Assembly (NCBI RefSeq): GCF_019422935.1
Contig: NZ_JAHZCJ010000001.1
Coordinates: 222,127-286,126, forward strand
Source: Desulfovibrio sp.
GTDB lineage: Bacteria; Desulfobacterota; Desulfovibrionia; Desulfovibrionales; Desulfovibrionaceae
Reading direction: 5' to 3'
Length of the DNA stretch: 64,000 nucleotides
Shown here: in pieces, positions 27,471-34,593 of the stretch
Layout: every line of letters begins with the position of its first letter
Numbering within the stretch: position 1 is the first letter of the stretch
Notes under the pieces: generated by a model
Database searches by the model: none
Told to the model about the DNA's origin: nothing
Seen by the model: only the letters and a program-made list of their open reading frames with translations
Made by a program: the position numbers and the translations under genes

Positions 27471-29078
27471 ATGTCGTACACCGTCCTTTCTCCCCTGCGT
27501 TTTTTTCTTTCCGGTCTTGGCATTTGCCGCAAATCTGCCAGTGGGCGGCCTGCCTTGCTTGCCCTTACCCTCTGCTTTTTGAGCGGATTGTTTTCTTTGA
27601 GCGCTCTGGCCGCACCCTTGCCCAACACGCCAGCAGTGCCGAAGGCCGCGCGCCTCACGCCTTCCGGCGGGTTGCTTGAGGTGGAGCAGCCAGCGCCTGT
27701 GGTTTCCACCGATGGCGCAAGTCAGGTGCGCGTGGTGCTGCCCGCCGGGGCCGAGAATTTTCAGGTCTCCATACCGGGCCATACCATCGTGCGCTGGGCG
27801 TTTTTGCCCCAGACTCTCGATCAGGGCGGCAATCTTGCCAAACTGCGCGAAGAGCGCCATCACGCGCTGATGACCCTCGCGGGCAAGCTTGAGGCCGTAA
27901 AGGCCCAGCTGGCCCTGTGGGAAGGCGCGCCCGTCGAGGGCAGCTTTCAGGATATGACCCAGCGCGAAAAGCGCGTGGCCGAGGTAGTGCCTGCCCTCAG
28001 CTACGAAAAGGCCGAGCTGGAGCGCCGTCTGGCCCTGCTGAAGCAGGAGTTGCAGCAGTTGCCGCCAAGCCCCGAGCTTGGGCAGACCGTGCTGATCACC
28101 CTGCAAAAGCAGATATCCGCAACAACGCTGCCTGTACGTTACAGTTATACGCTGCGCAATTGCGGCTGGCGGCCTGCCTATGTTTTTGACGTGCAGCCCG
28201 ACAAGGGCAAGGGCGATGCAGTGAGCGTGCGCTTTATGGCCGAGGTGTGGCAGTTTTCCGGCATGGACTGGACAGACACGCGCCTGACGCTTGTTTCCCG
28301 TGGGCAAGGCCCGCGTGAACCCATGCCTTTGCCGCACTGGGTGATTGACTCGCAACCTCAGCCCGTGGCCCAGCCCCTTGCCAAGGCGGCCCCGCGTATG
28401 CTGATGACAGCCGATGCCGCCATGTCCGAAGCTGCTCCTGCCCCTGCCGCGCCTGTAGAAGCCGACACCAGCGGTATGTACGCCGCCTGGACGCCCGGAG
28501 AAAAGGGCTTGCCTGAAGGCCGTTCGCGTCTGCTGGTGCTGGCGGATGAATGGAAGGCCCCCTTGCAGTGGCTGGCGCGTCCCTCCGTGGGCGACAGCCG
28601 CGTGTGGCTCATGGCGTGCCATACCCTGCCCGAGGGACAGGCCTGGCCTGACGGCCAGGCGGAGTTCAGCGTGGACGGGCAGAGCGTGGGTATGGGGCAG
28701 TTCCGCCCCAAGGGCAACGAGGTTACGCTCTACTTTGGCGCTGACCCGCGCGTGCAGGTCAATGCCGCCGCCGATCTGCGCCAGCGCGGCGAAAAGGGCT
28801 TTATCGGCAAGAGCCGTACCTGGACATGGGGCTGGACGTATACCGTGCGCAACACCCGCGACAGGGCCGTGACCGTGCGCCTTGAGCGGCCCATGCCCAT
28901 GCTGGTGGATCAGGGCGTTACCGTGACCTACCGCGACAAACCGCAGGCCCAGCAGGATGCCAAGGAACATCTGCTGTTCTGGAATGTGGATGCGCCTGCG
29001 GGCGGCAAGGCCGAGGTCAAGCATGAGTTGACCATCACCTCGCCTGTGGAGATTGAGTTGAATCCCGATGCACCCTAG
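27471..29078 (+). CDS. DUF4139-domain (MuiA-like) exported protein
   Basis: 535 residues. A long basic N-region precedes a hydrophobic signal or anchor segment (LLALTLCFLSGLFSLSALAA). The N-terminal DUF4140-like part is followed by a coiled coil (EKAELERRLALLKQELQQL) and the C-terminal DUF4139 beta domain (TLRNCGWRPAYVFDVQP, VWQFSGMDWTDTRLTLVS, and HELTITSPVEIELNP at the end). The family is named from a mucoidy inhibitor A-like annotation; its molecular role is unknown. ATG 27471 has GGAGGG upstream. A terminator follows. Confidence 0.85.
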   Translation: MSYTVLSPLRFFLSGLGICRKSASGRPALLALTLCFLSGLFSLSALAAPLPNTPAVPKAARLTPSGGLLEVEQPAPVVSTDGASQVRVVLPAGAENFQVSIPGHTIVRWAFLPQTLDQGGNLAKLREERHHALMTLAGKLEAVKAQLALWEGAPVEGSFQDMTQREKRVAEVVPALSYEKAELERRLALLKQELQQLPPSPELGQTVLITLQKQISATTLPVRYSYTLRNCGWRPAYVFDVQPDKGKGDAVSVRFMAEVWQFSGMDWTDTRLTLVSRGQGPREPMPLPHWVIDSQPQPVAQPLAKAAPRMLMTADAAMSEAAPAPAAPVEADTSGMYAAWTPGEKGLPEGRSRLLVLADEWKAPLQWLARPSVGDSRVWLMACHTLPEGQAWPDGQAEFSVDGQSVGMGQFRPKGNEVTLYFGADPRVQVNAAADLRQRGEKGFIGKSRTWTWGWTYTVRNTRDRAVTVRLERPMPMLVDQGVTVTYRDKPQAQQDAKEHLLFWNVDAPAGGKAEVKHELTITSPVEIELNPDAP

Positions 29079-29174
29079 TTTTCGGAGGCGGTAAGATGCG
29101 TTACGGGGGCGGATTCCTTCCCCGAAAGCCCGCGTCCCTGAACAATTATCCTGAGATATATCGGCCTGATACAA

Positions 29175-29218
29175 AGAAAGCCCGCGTTGCAGTGACGCGG
29201 GCTTTCTGTCTTTTTTTT
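29175..29218. terminator. Intrinsic terminator between the DUF4139 gene and lysE-like gene
   Basis: AGAAAGCCCGCGT, 7-base loop, ACGCGGGCTTTCT followed by GTC and eight T. It serves the plus strand, and the stem may also end the convergent minus-strand gene. Confidence 0.88.
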
Positions 29219-29226
29219 CGGCATGC

Positions 29227-29925
29227 TCAGTAGAACAGGGGCTGCAGCGCCAGCCAGAGGGCAATACTGGCAAGCGTCAGCCCTGCCAGCCCTTCAATGA
29301 GTGGAATGCGCTTTTCCAGCGCTCGCTGCGCGCCGGGCAGGGATATGGCGGCGGCAAGGGCTGCGTCCCAGGCAAAGACCAGCAGGGTCATCCACAGTCC
29401 GGCAAAGGCCTGCTGCGGCAGGGTGGCGGCGGGGCCGAGGATTACTGTCATGAGCGTGAGGTAAAAAACGGCGTTTTTGGGGTTGAGCAGGGCAGAGCCA
29501 AGCCCCGTGAGCAGTTGCCTGCCGGGAGAAAGGGGGCTTGCATGGCCTGTGGCGAGGCTGCCTGTCTGGTTAGGCGAAGGTTGGCTTGGCGCATGCTGGT
29601 CTGGTGTGGGCTTGCTGTTGGCGGCCTTCCGGCTGGCCCGCAGCAGCAAAAAGCCCAGCCATGCCAGATAGGCCGCGCCTGCAAGCTCCAGCAACCGGTA
29701 CAGGGCGGGCATTTGCCGCATGACCGACCAGCCGGAAACCGCCAGGCAGATATACAGGGCATTGCCCAGGGCGATGCCTAGGCAAATAAACAGCGAGCCG
29801 CGCAGCCGATGCCGCACGGCATGCCCAATAATGAGAAAAAAATCCGGGCCGGGGCTTAGCAGGGCTAAAAAGTGCGCCAGAGCCAGCGCAGGAAAAGCAG
29901 CGGGAATCAGTGTGGAAACAGACAT
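29227..29925 (-). CDS. LysE/RhtB-family amino-acid exporter
   Basis: 232-residue inner-membrane protein with six predicted helices and the LysE family start FLALLSPGPDFFLIIGHAVR, then GIALGNALYICLAVSG and LTGLGSALLNPKNAVFYLTL. A hydrophilic Pro/Gln/Ser-rich loop after helix 3 (KPTPDQHAPSQPSPNQT) is longer than usual. ATG 29925 has AGGAG upstream. It follows an AraC-type regulator by 33 bases on the same strand, so the exporter is probably controlled by it. The substrate is unknown. Confidence 0.9.
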   Translation of the reverse strand: MSVSTLIPAAFPALALAHFLALLSPGPDFFLIIGHAVRHRLRGSLFICLGIALGNALYICLAVSGWSVMRQMPALYRLLELAGAAYLAWLGFLLLRASRKAANSKPTPDQHAPSQPSPNQTGSLATGHASPLSPGRQLLTGLGSALLNPKNAVFYLTLMTVILGPAATLPQQAFAGLWMTLLVFAWDAALAAAISLPGAQRALEKRIPLIEGLAGLTLASIALWLALQPLFY

Positions 29926-29958
29926 GGGTGGTCTCCTTGCGGACAGCACACCCTCTTT

Positions 29959-30840
29959 TTATTTGCGCGTATTGTACGAATGTGACCGCCCCCGCTGATA
30001 GCAGCCGGGCGTGACGGAATAAAATTTTACAAACATGCGGTGAAAGTGGCTTTGATCAACATAGCCAGCCGCAAGGGCCGCATCGGCAATGCTCTTGCCC
30101 TGCCGCAGCATGGCGCGGGCCTTTTCCAGCCGCAGGCAGTGCAGCCACGCCTTTGGCGGCAAGCCTGCGGTGCGGCGGAATGCGCGCGAAAAGCTCTCAC
30201 GCCGCAGGCCCGCCCTGCGAGCCAAAGATGTAACGGGCGCATGGTCTGTGGCAGGCGGGCCGTTTCCATCTGCCATGGGAGTGCTGTCGGCAGTCAGCAA
30301 AAAGTCTGTGACGGCAAGAGGATAGTCCACCTTTTTGCCAGCATGTTCAGCACTGTTGGCGAGGCAGCCGTATGCCTGTTGAGTCTGTCTGAAAAGAGCC
30401 GTAAAGCGCATTTCCGCATCATCAGCACCGTTGCAAAAAGCCTCCATGGCGGCAATCCCCTGTTGAAAAAGCGCCGGGTCGCGCACAACGGGCATTGTTA
30501 TTTCATACGCTTCGGCAATGCCCAAGGGGCGGCAGATATTACGCGCAAACCATGCCGCGTCAAAATAGGCCATAAGGTAGCTGCGTGCCTTGCCATGCAG
30601 GGGATTGCAACTGTGCGGCAGGCCGGGGGCAATCAGGGCGATGTCGCCCTTGAGCGCCTCATGCGCTTGCCCCATGAGTGTAAAGCAGGTGCCGCCCTCA
30701 AGGATAAGGCCGAAAGAAAAAGCTGAATGGAAGTGCTCGGCGTAGGGCTGGGTGCTTTGCAGCGTGGTGCGCACCTCAAGATACGGATACTTGTCCGGAG
30801 AAATGAAGGTTTGCTGTGGGGCTGAAGGGCGGGGGGGCAT
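29959..30840 (-). CDS. AraC-family transcriptional regulator with cupin sensor
   Basis: 293 residues. The N-terminal half is an AraC-type cupin (YAEHFHSAFSFGLILEGG, then IALIAPGLPHSCNPLHG). The C-terminal half is two helix-turn-helices (LARRAGLRRESFSRAFRRTA and IADAALAAGYVDQSHFHRMF). Members with this layout usually sense an amino acid or similar small molecule and activate a neighbouring exporter, here the LysE-like gene. Stand-alone upstream region of about 90 bases to moeA with no visible terminator. Confidence 0.92.
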   Translation of the reverse strand: MPPRPSAPQQTFISPDKYPYLEVRTTLQSTQPYAEHFHSAFSFGLILEGGTCFTLMGQAHEALKGDIALIAPGLPHSCNPLHGKARSYLMAYFDAAWFARNICRPLGIAEAYEITMPVVRDPALFQQGIAAMEAFCNGADDAEMRFTALFRQTQQAYGCLANSAEHAGKKVDYPLAVTDFLLTADSTPMADGNGPPATDHAPVTSLARRAGLRRESFSRAFRRTAGLPPKAWLHCLRLEKARAMLRQGKSIADAALAAGYVDQSHFHRMFVKFYSVTPGCYQRGRSHSYNTRK

Positions 30841-30931
30841 GGCTTTTCACCGTTTGCAGTTGATGTGCCTGCAAGTGTAGCCACAGCCATACGGCATGGC
30901 AAGCGGGTGCCGCCAGGCAGACGGCAGGGGG

Positions 30932-32221
30932 TCAGGCAAAGAGGTGCACGCGCACTGCTGCGCCACGGCGCAAACCGCCTCTGGACATATCATCGCTGCC
31001 GGGCATGGTTATCCAGCCGTTCATGTCGCGCAGCACGGCGGTTTTGCCAGTACCAGCGGCAACGGGCCAGGCCGTCACGCGCCCATGCTCACGCCGCAGC
31101 ATCACAGGATAGTGGGTGGGGGCGTTTCCCTCCACAGGCAGGGCAAGGCCAATACGCGCCAGTACGGAGGGTTGCCGGTTCATATGCTGCGGCAAGGTCT
31201 GCTGCCCGGCGAGCCTTTGCAGCAGCGGCGCCAGAAAAACCTGCGCTGCCAGCGCAAGGCTGAGTGAATGCCCCGGCAAACCCCATATGGCTGTCTGTCC
31301 CACGCGCGCAAGGGTAAGCGGGCGCCCACTGCTTACCCGCTGGTCATGCCCGCATATCTCGCAGTCTGGCAGGCCTGCTATGGCCTGGGCGCTGAAATCG
31401 CGTTTGCCTCCGGAAGAACCGCCAATAACCACAATAACGTCGCAGGGCGTGGGGCCACCCGGCACGGCCGCGCGCAGATGCTGGCCCAGAGCCTGCGCAT
31501 TGTCCGGCGCAGTGCCGAGGTGCAGGCAGTTTGCGCCCAGAGAGGCGGCAAGCCCCTCGAGAAGCAGGGCATTGGTATTGCTCTGGCAGGCGGCAAGACC
31601 GCTCTGCGGGGCAGAACCGCAAAATTCGTCACCAGTGGAGAGAACTCCCAGCACGGGCTTGCGGTGCAACGGCACATCTTTGAAAAACTGCGCCAGCAGG
31701 GCCATATGGTGCGCACCAAGCCTCGTTCCCGCCTGCGCCAGCAGCGCGTCCTGAGGCATGTCCGCACCGGGCGCGAGGATATTTTCTCCCTCTGCGCACG
31801 GGGCGGAAGCTGCCACCACTGGCGGAACATCCCTTGAGTCTGCCAGCTGATCCCCCAGTGTCGCAAATTCCTGCATAAGCACGGCGTCAGCGCCTTCGGG
31901 CAAGGTACTGCCCGTGTAGACCCGCCATGCCTCGCCTTTTTGCAGCGTACCGGCACAGGCCCGGCCCATGCGGCTTTCGCCTGTCATGTGCAGCAATACC
32001 GGGGCTGCGGGGCTTGCCCCGGCAACGTCTGATGCGTGCACCGCATAGCCATCGCGTGTGGAGCGGCGCGTGGAGGGGCAGGGAACGGGCGCGTGCATAT
32101 CTGCGGCAAGCACTCTGCCGAGGGCAGCATTTATGGATACTGGCTCAGCCTGCAAGGGGCTTGCTTCGGTAACAAAGGCGGTAATATCCGCAGTTTCCCG
32201 CAGGCAAAAATACAGGGACAC
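30932..32221 (-). CDS. moeA: Molybdopterin molybdenumtransferase (MoeA family)
   Basis: 429-residue enzyme that inserts Mo (or W) into molybdopterin-AMP. MoeA domain features: AALGRVLAADMHAPVPCPST, RDGYAVHASDVAG (canonical SxMDGYA has Arg for Met here), VYTGSTLPEGADAV, then the MPT-binding domain VIVVIGGSSGGKRDFS and WGLPGHSLSLALAAQVFL (usual GLPGNP altered to GLPGHS). The GTG start at 32221 has AAGG upstream. Divergent from the fdhD/aldehyde oxidoreductase operon, which needs this cofactor; the two changed motifs hint at a specialised paralogue. Confidence 0.9.
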   Translation of the reverse strand: MSLYFCLRETADITAFVTEASPLQAEPVSINAALGRVLAADMHAPVPCPSTRRSTRDGYAVHASDVAGASPAAPVLLHMTGESRMGRACAGTLQKGEAWRVYTGSTLPEGADAVLMQEFATLGDQLADSRDVPPVVAASAPCAEGENILAPGADMPQDALLAQAGTRLGAHHMALLAQFFKDVPLHRKPVLGVLSTGDEFCGSAPQSGLAACQSNTNALLLEGLAASLGANCLHLGTAPDNAQALGQHLRAAVPGGPTPCDVIVVIGGSSGGKRDFSAQAIAGLPDCEICGHDQRVSSGRPLTLARVGQTAIWGLPGHSLSLALAAQVFLAPLLQRLAGQQTLPQHMNRQPSVLARIGLALPVEGNAPTHYPVMLRREHGRVTAWPVAAGTGKTAVLRDMNGWITMPGSDDMSRGGLRRGAAVRVHLFA

Positions 32222-32285
32222 GCCTTGACCTTCCTTGTGGGTGCTTTTCGGTGGCTGGATTCTTTATTTTTTTGTAACTATAGTA

Positions 32286-32306
32286 ATTTACAATGAAATT
32301 GTAAAT
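32286..32306. promoter_or_regulatory. Candidate operator: inverted repeat upstream of moeA
   Basis: ATTTACAAT, GAA, ATTGTAAAT: perfect 9-bp arms, about 65-85 bases upstream of the moeA start, in a stretch rich in A and T. Its symmetry and length suit a dimeric repressor; the protein is unknown. Confidence 0.55.
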
Positions 32307-32645
32307 ATTGTTATATTTTAGTATATTGAAAAATATTTAAAGTGGTGAAAAATAACACATAGGCTTGACTGCACAAACCGATTTACCTAAGCTTTGTTCA
32401 CGCAAACAATAAAAACCATGAAGATTGTCAGGTAATTGTTGCGCATAGCCAGACGGTTGCGCGAATACACATGTCTTCCATGCGGTATCCCCCCCACCGC
32501 TTACGGGCAACATCTGGCGCAGGGTTATTCTCTTCACCTGTTCTCAGAGTACAAGATATCAGGCAGAATTGAAAAGAGCACATTGTTCACTGCGGGAATA
32601 ATGTGAAAAAAAGAACAAATTTGTATCAACTTTCAGTCTGAAGTT

Positions 32646-32722
32646 TTGAGCCAGCCTTGGCTCATATTCGGCCCAGATTTGGCCTTTGCTTGGCCCAGAT
32701 ATCGCTCAGGCTTGGCCTAGGC
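32646..32722. repeat. Seven tandem 11-bp units upstream of fdhD
   Basis: Units in order: TTGAGCCAGCC, TTGGCTCATAT, TCGGCCCAGAT, TTGGCCTTTGC, TTGGCCCAGAT, ATCGCTCAGGC, TTGGCCTAGGC. The consensus is TTGGCCCAGAT and the phase holds exactly for 77 bases, ending 100 bases before the fdhD ATG. A period of 11 keeps each unit on nearly the same face of the helix. Confidence 0.75.
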
Positions 32723-32822
32723 CGCCAACGAGTTCTGGCGCACACGGGCAGATAGTTGTGGATTGCCGGAAATTGCCGCCTCCGTAAAGACGACGGCTCT
32801 GCATAGTAAAGGAAGGGGTGCT

Positions 32823-33713
32823 ATGGCTTTGCTCAAAAACACAATTGCAGGTGATGTTCTGCCGCTGGCTTCTCCCCCGGCCACGGTGCGCAGTTACGAT
32901 ATCCTGACCTACAGCAACGGCAAGGTTTCGCCGTCCGTATTTTTGTCGTGCCGGGAGCAGACGCTGACCATGCATGTCAACGGCGTACCCTTTGTGCGCG
33001 TGGCCTGTTCTGGGCAGCATTTGCGCTACCTTGTGCCGGGATTTCTCTATTCCTGCGGCCTCATTGAAAACCTGCATGACCTCGCCGGGGTGGACGTAAC
33101 GCCCCTGCCTGCCGCCGCCTCCGGGGCAACGCCTCCCGATGGGGCGGAAGAAGTGCGGGTGGACGTGCTGCTGCGCGAGGCCTGCTGTAGCAAGGCGGCC
33201 GGTTCTACGGAGCAGGCCGCCCCCAGGCTCACCATCACTTCTGCCATGGGCTGGAACATCCCCCTGGCTGCCAAAAAGTTGCGCCGCATGCCGCGCGCGG
33301 AAGTTCCCAGCTGGGACCCGCGTGTCATTCTGCGGGCCGCGCAGGAGCTGGAAGAACGCTCCGAAGTATTCCACCAGACAGGCGGCTGCCACAACGCAGC
33401 ACTGCTCAACAGGCAGGGCATGGTTTTTTATTGCCTTGATATTGGCCGCCACAACGCCATTGATACTCTTGTGGGCTACATGCTTGTGGAAGGTCTGGAC
33501 CCCGCTGACCATATGATCATCAGCAGCGGGCGCATTGCCTCTGAAATAGCGCAAAAGGCCGTGCGCATCGGCGTGCCTGTTTTTGCCTCCCTTTCTCGCG
33601 CCATGTCGCGCGCCGTGGATATGGCGCGCGCAACCGGGTTGACTCTGCTGGGCAATGTTAAGTCCGGCAGCATGCACATATATCATGAAAACGGGCAGCT
33701 TGTGCTGCCATGA
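32823..33713 (+). CDS. fdhD: FdhD-like sulfurtransferase lacking the usual CxxC loop
   Basis: 296-residue member of the FdhD family, which passes sulfur from a cysteine desulfurase to the Mo/W cofactor. Family blocks: RVACSGQHLRYLVPGFLYSC, FHQTGGCHNAALL, FYCLDIGRHNAIDTLVGYML, ISSGRIASEIAQKAVRIGVP. The expected CGxCG loop between the first and second blocks is not visible; that region reads LREACCSKAAGS. ATG 32823 has AGGAAGGGG upstream. It is the first gene of the aldehyde oxidoreductase operon, so it probably matures that enzyme. Confidence 0.87.
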   Translation: MALLKNTIAGDVLPLASPPATVRSYDILTYSNGKVSPSVFLSCREQTLTMHVNGVPFVRVACSGQHLRYLVPGFLYSCGLIENLHDLAGVDVTPLPAAASGATPPDGAEEVRVDVLLREACCSKAAGSTEQAAPRLTITSAMGWNIPLAAKKLRRMPRAEVPSWDPRVILRAAQELEERSEVFHQTGGCHNAALLNRQGMVFYCLDIGRHNAIDTLVGYMLVEGLDPADHMIISSGRIASEIAQKAVRIGVPVFASLSRAMSRAVDMARATGLTLLGNVKSGSMHIYHENGQLVLP

Positions 33714-33744
33714 TGCCGTTGTCGATCATGACAAGGAGCGCTGT

Positions 33745-34512
33745 ATGGCTGATATGCTGAACAAACTGAAACGTGCCGATGAAGATATGCTGCTCGAAAA
33801 CCTTTCGCGCCGCGGATTCATCAAGGTAACTTCCTGCGCGGCCCTTGGGCTGGCCACGCTGCAAGCTTCCGAGGCTCTGGCCACCATGAAGGCCTCGCCG
33901 CTGGTGATTATGGAAAAAGCAGCCGGCATGATCGTGGGCGACCCCACCTTGTGCGTGTGCTGTCAGCGGTGCGAGCTTGCCTGCACGGAATTCAACGACG
34001 GCAAGGCCGACCCCAAACTTGCGCGCATCAAGATAAGCCGCAATGCCATGTTTGGGCCGGAGGGCGGGCTGGAAAACACCACCAAGGGCATTTACGGCTC
34101 AGGTTCGCTGGTGATTCAGGATACCTGCAAGCAGTGCCCGCACCCGGTGCCCTGCGCCACGGCCTGCCCGCAAAATGCCATCATCGCCCAAAAGGGCACG
34201 GGCACGCGTATGGTGCTCAAAGACCGTTGCGTGGGTTGCCGCCTGTGCCAGAAGGCCTGCCCGTGGGGCGTGATGACCTTTGATGAAGAGCAGGGCAAGG
34301 CCGACAAGTGCTTTTTGTGCAATGGCGCGCCCAAGTGCGTGGATGCCTGCCCGGCAGCCGCCCTGCGTTATGTGCCGTGGAGCGACCGCACCCGCGAGGC
34401 CACCACGCGCGGTTCGTTCTCGCTTATGGTGCCCGACGACCGCCGCGCCGCCTGCAACGCCTGCCATGTGGAATCGCCCGGCGGGCCGCGTAACCTCAAA
34501 TACGAGCAGTAG
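33745..34512 (+). CDS. Tat-type 4Fe-4S ferredoxin subunit (YdhY-like)
   Basis: 255 residues. The N-terminus has a twin-arginine segment (NLSRRGFIKVTSCAALGLAT), then four Cys clusters typical of the DMSO reductase B type: CVCCQRCELAC, CKQCPHPVPCATAC, CVGCRLCQKAC, CFLCNGAPKCVDAC. It resembles YdhY of the E. coli ydhYVWX genes. It directly precedes the aldehyde oxidoreductase, so it is the likely electron acceptor. Whether it is exported with the Tat signal or merely anchored is unclear, because the catalytic subunit has no signal. ATG 33745 has AAGGAG upstream. Confidence 0.9.
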   Translation: MADMLNKLKRADEDMLLENLSRRGFIKVTSCAALGLATLQASEALATMKASPLVIMEKAAGMIVGDPTLCVCCQRCELACTEFNDGKADPKLARIKISRNAMFGPEGGLENTTKGIYGSGSLVIQDTCKQCPHPVPCATACPQNAIIAQKGTGTRMVLKDRCVGCRLCQKACPWGVMTFDEEQGKADKCFLCNGAPKCVDACPAAALRYVPWSDRTREATTRGSFSLMVPDDRRAACNACHVESPGGPRNLKYEQ

Positions 34513-34593
34513 CGCGCACCCCTTGCACCTTGCAGAGCGAGGCGCAGCGGGCATTCACAGGAAGTACGCTCCATCAGCGAGCCGGAGGAATTT

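Larger units (their letters stand above)
32222..32822. promoter_or_regulatory. Divergent control region between moeA and fdhD
   Basis: 601 bases without a convincing gene. The moeA side (32240-32345) is very AT-rich and holds a 9-bp inverted repeat. The fdhD side ends in seven tandem 11-bp units and then AAAGGAAGGGG, the fdhD ribosome binding site. Both divergent promoters must be here. Confidence 0.7.

Noticed and set aside
32679..32695. Sigma-54-like -24/-12 (TGGCCT, then TTGGC) upstream of fdhD
   Set aside because: The GG-N10-GC spacing occurs four times here because each 11-bp unit carries GGC; it is a by-product of the repeat and the flanking bases fit poorly.
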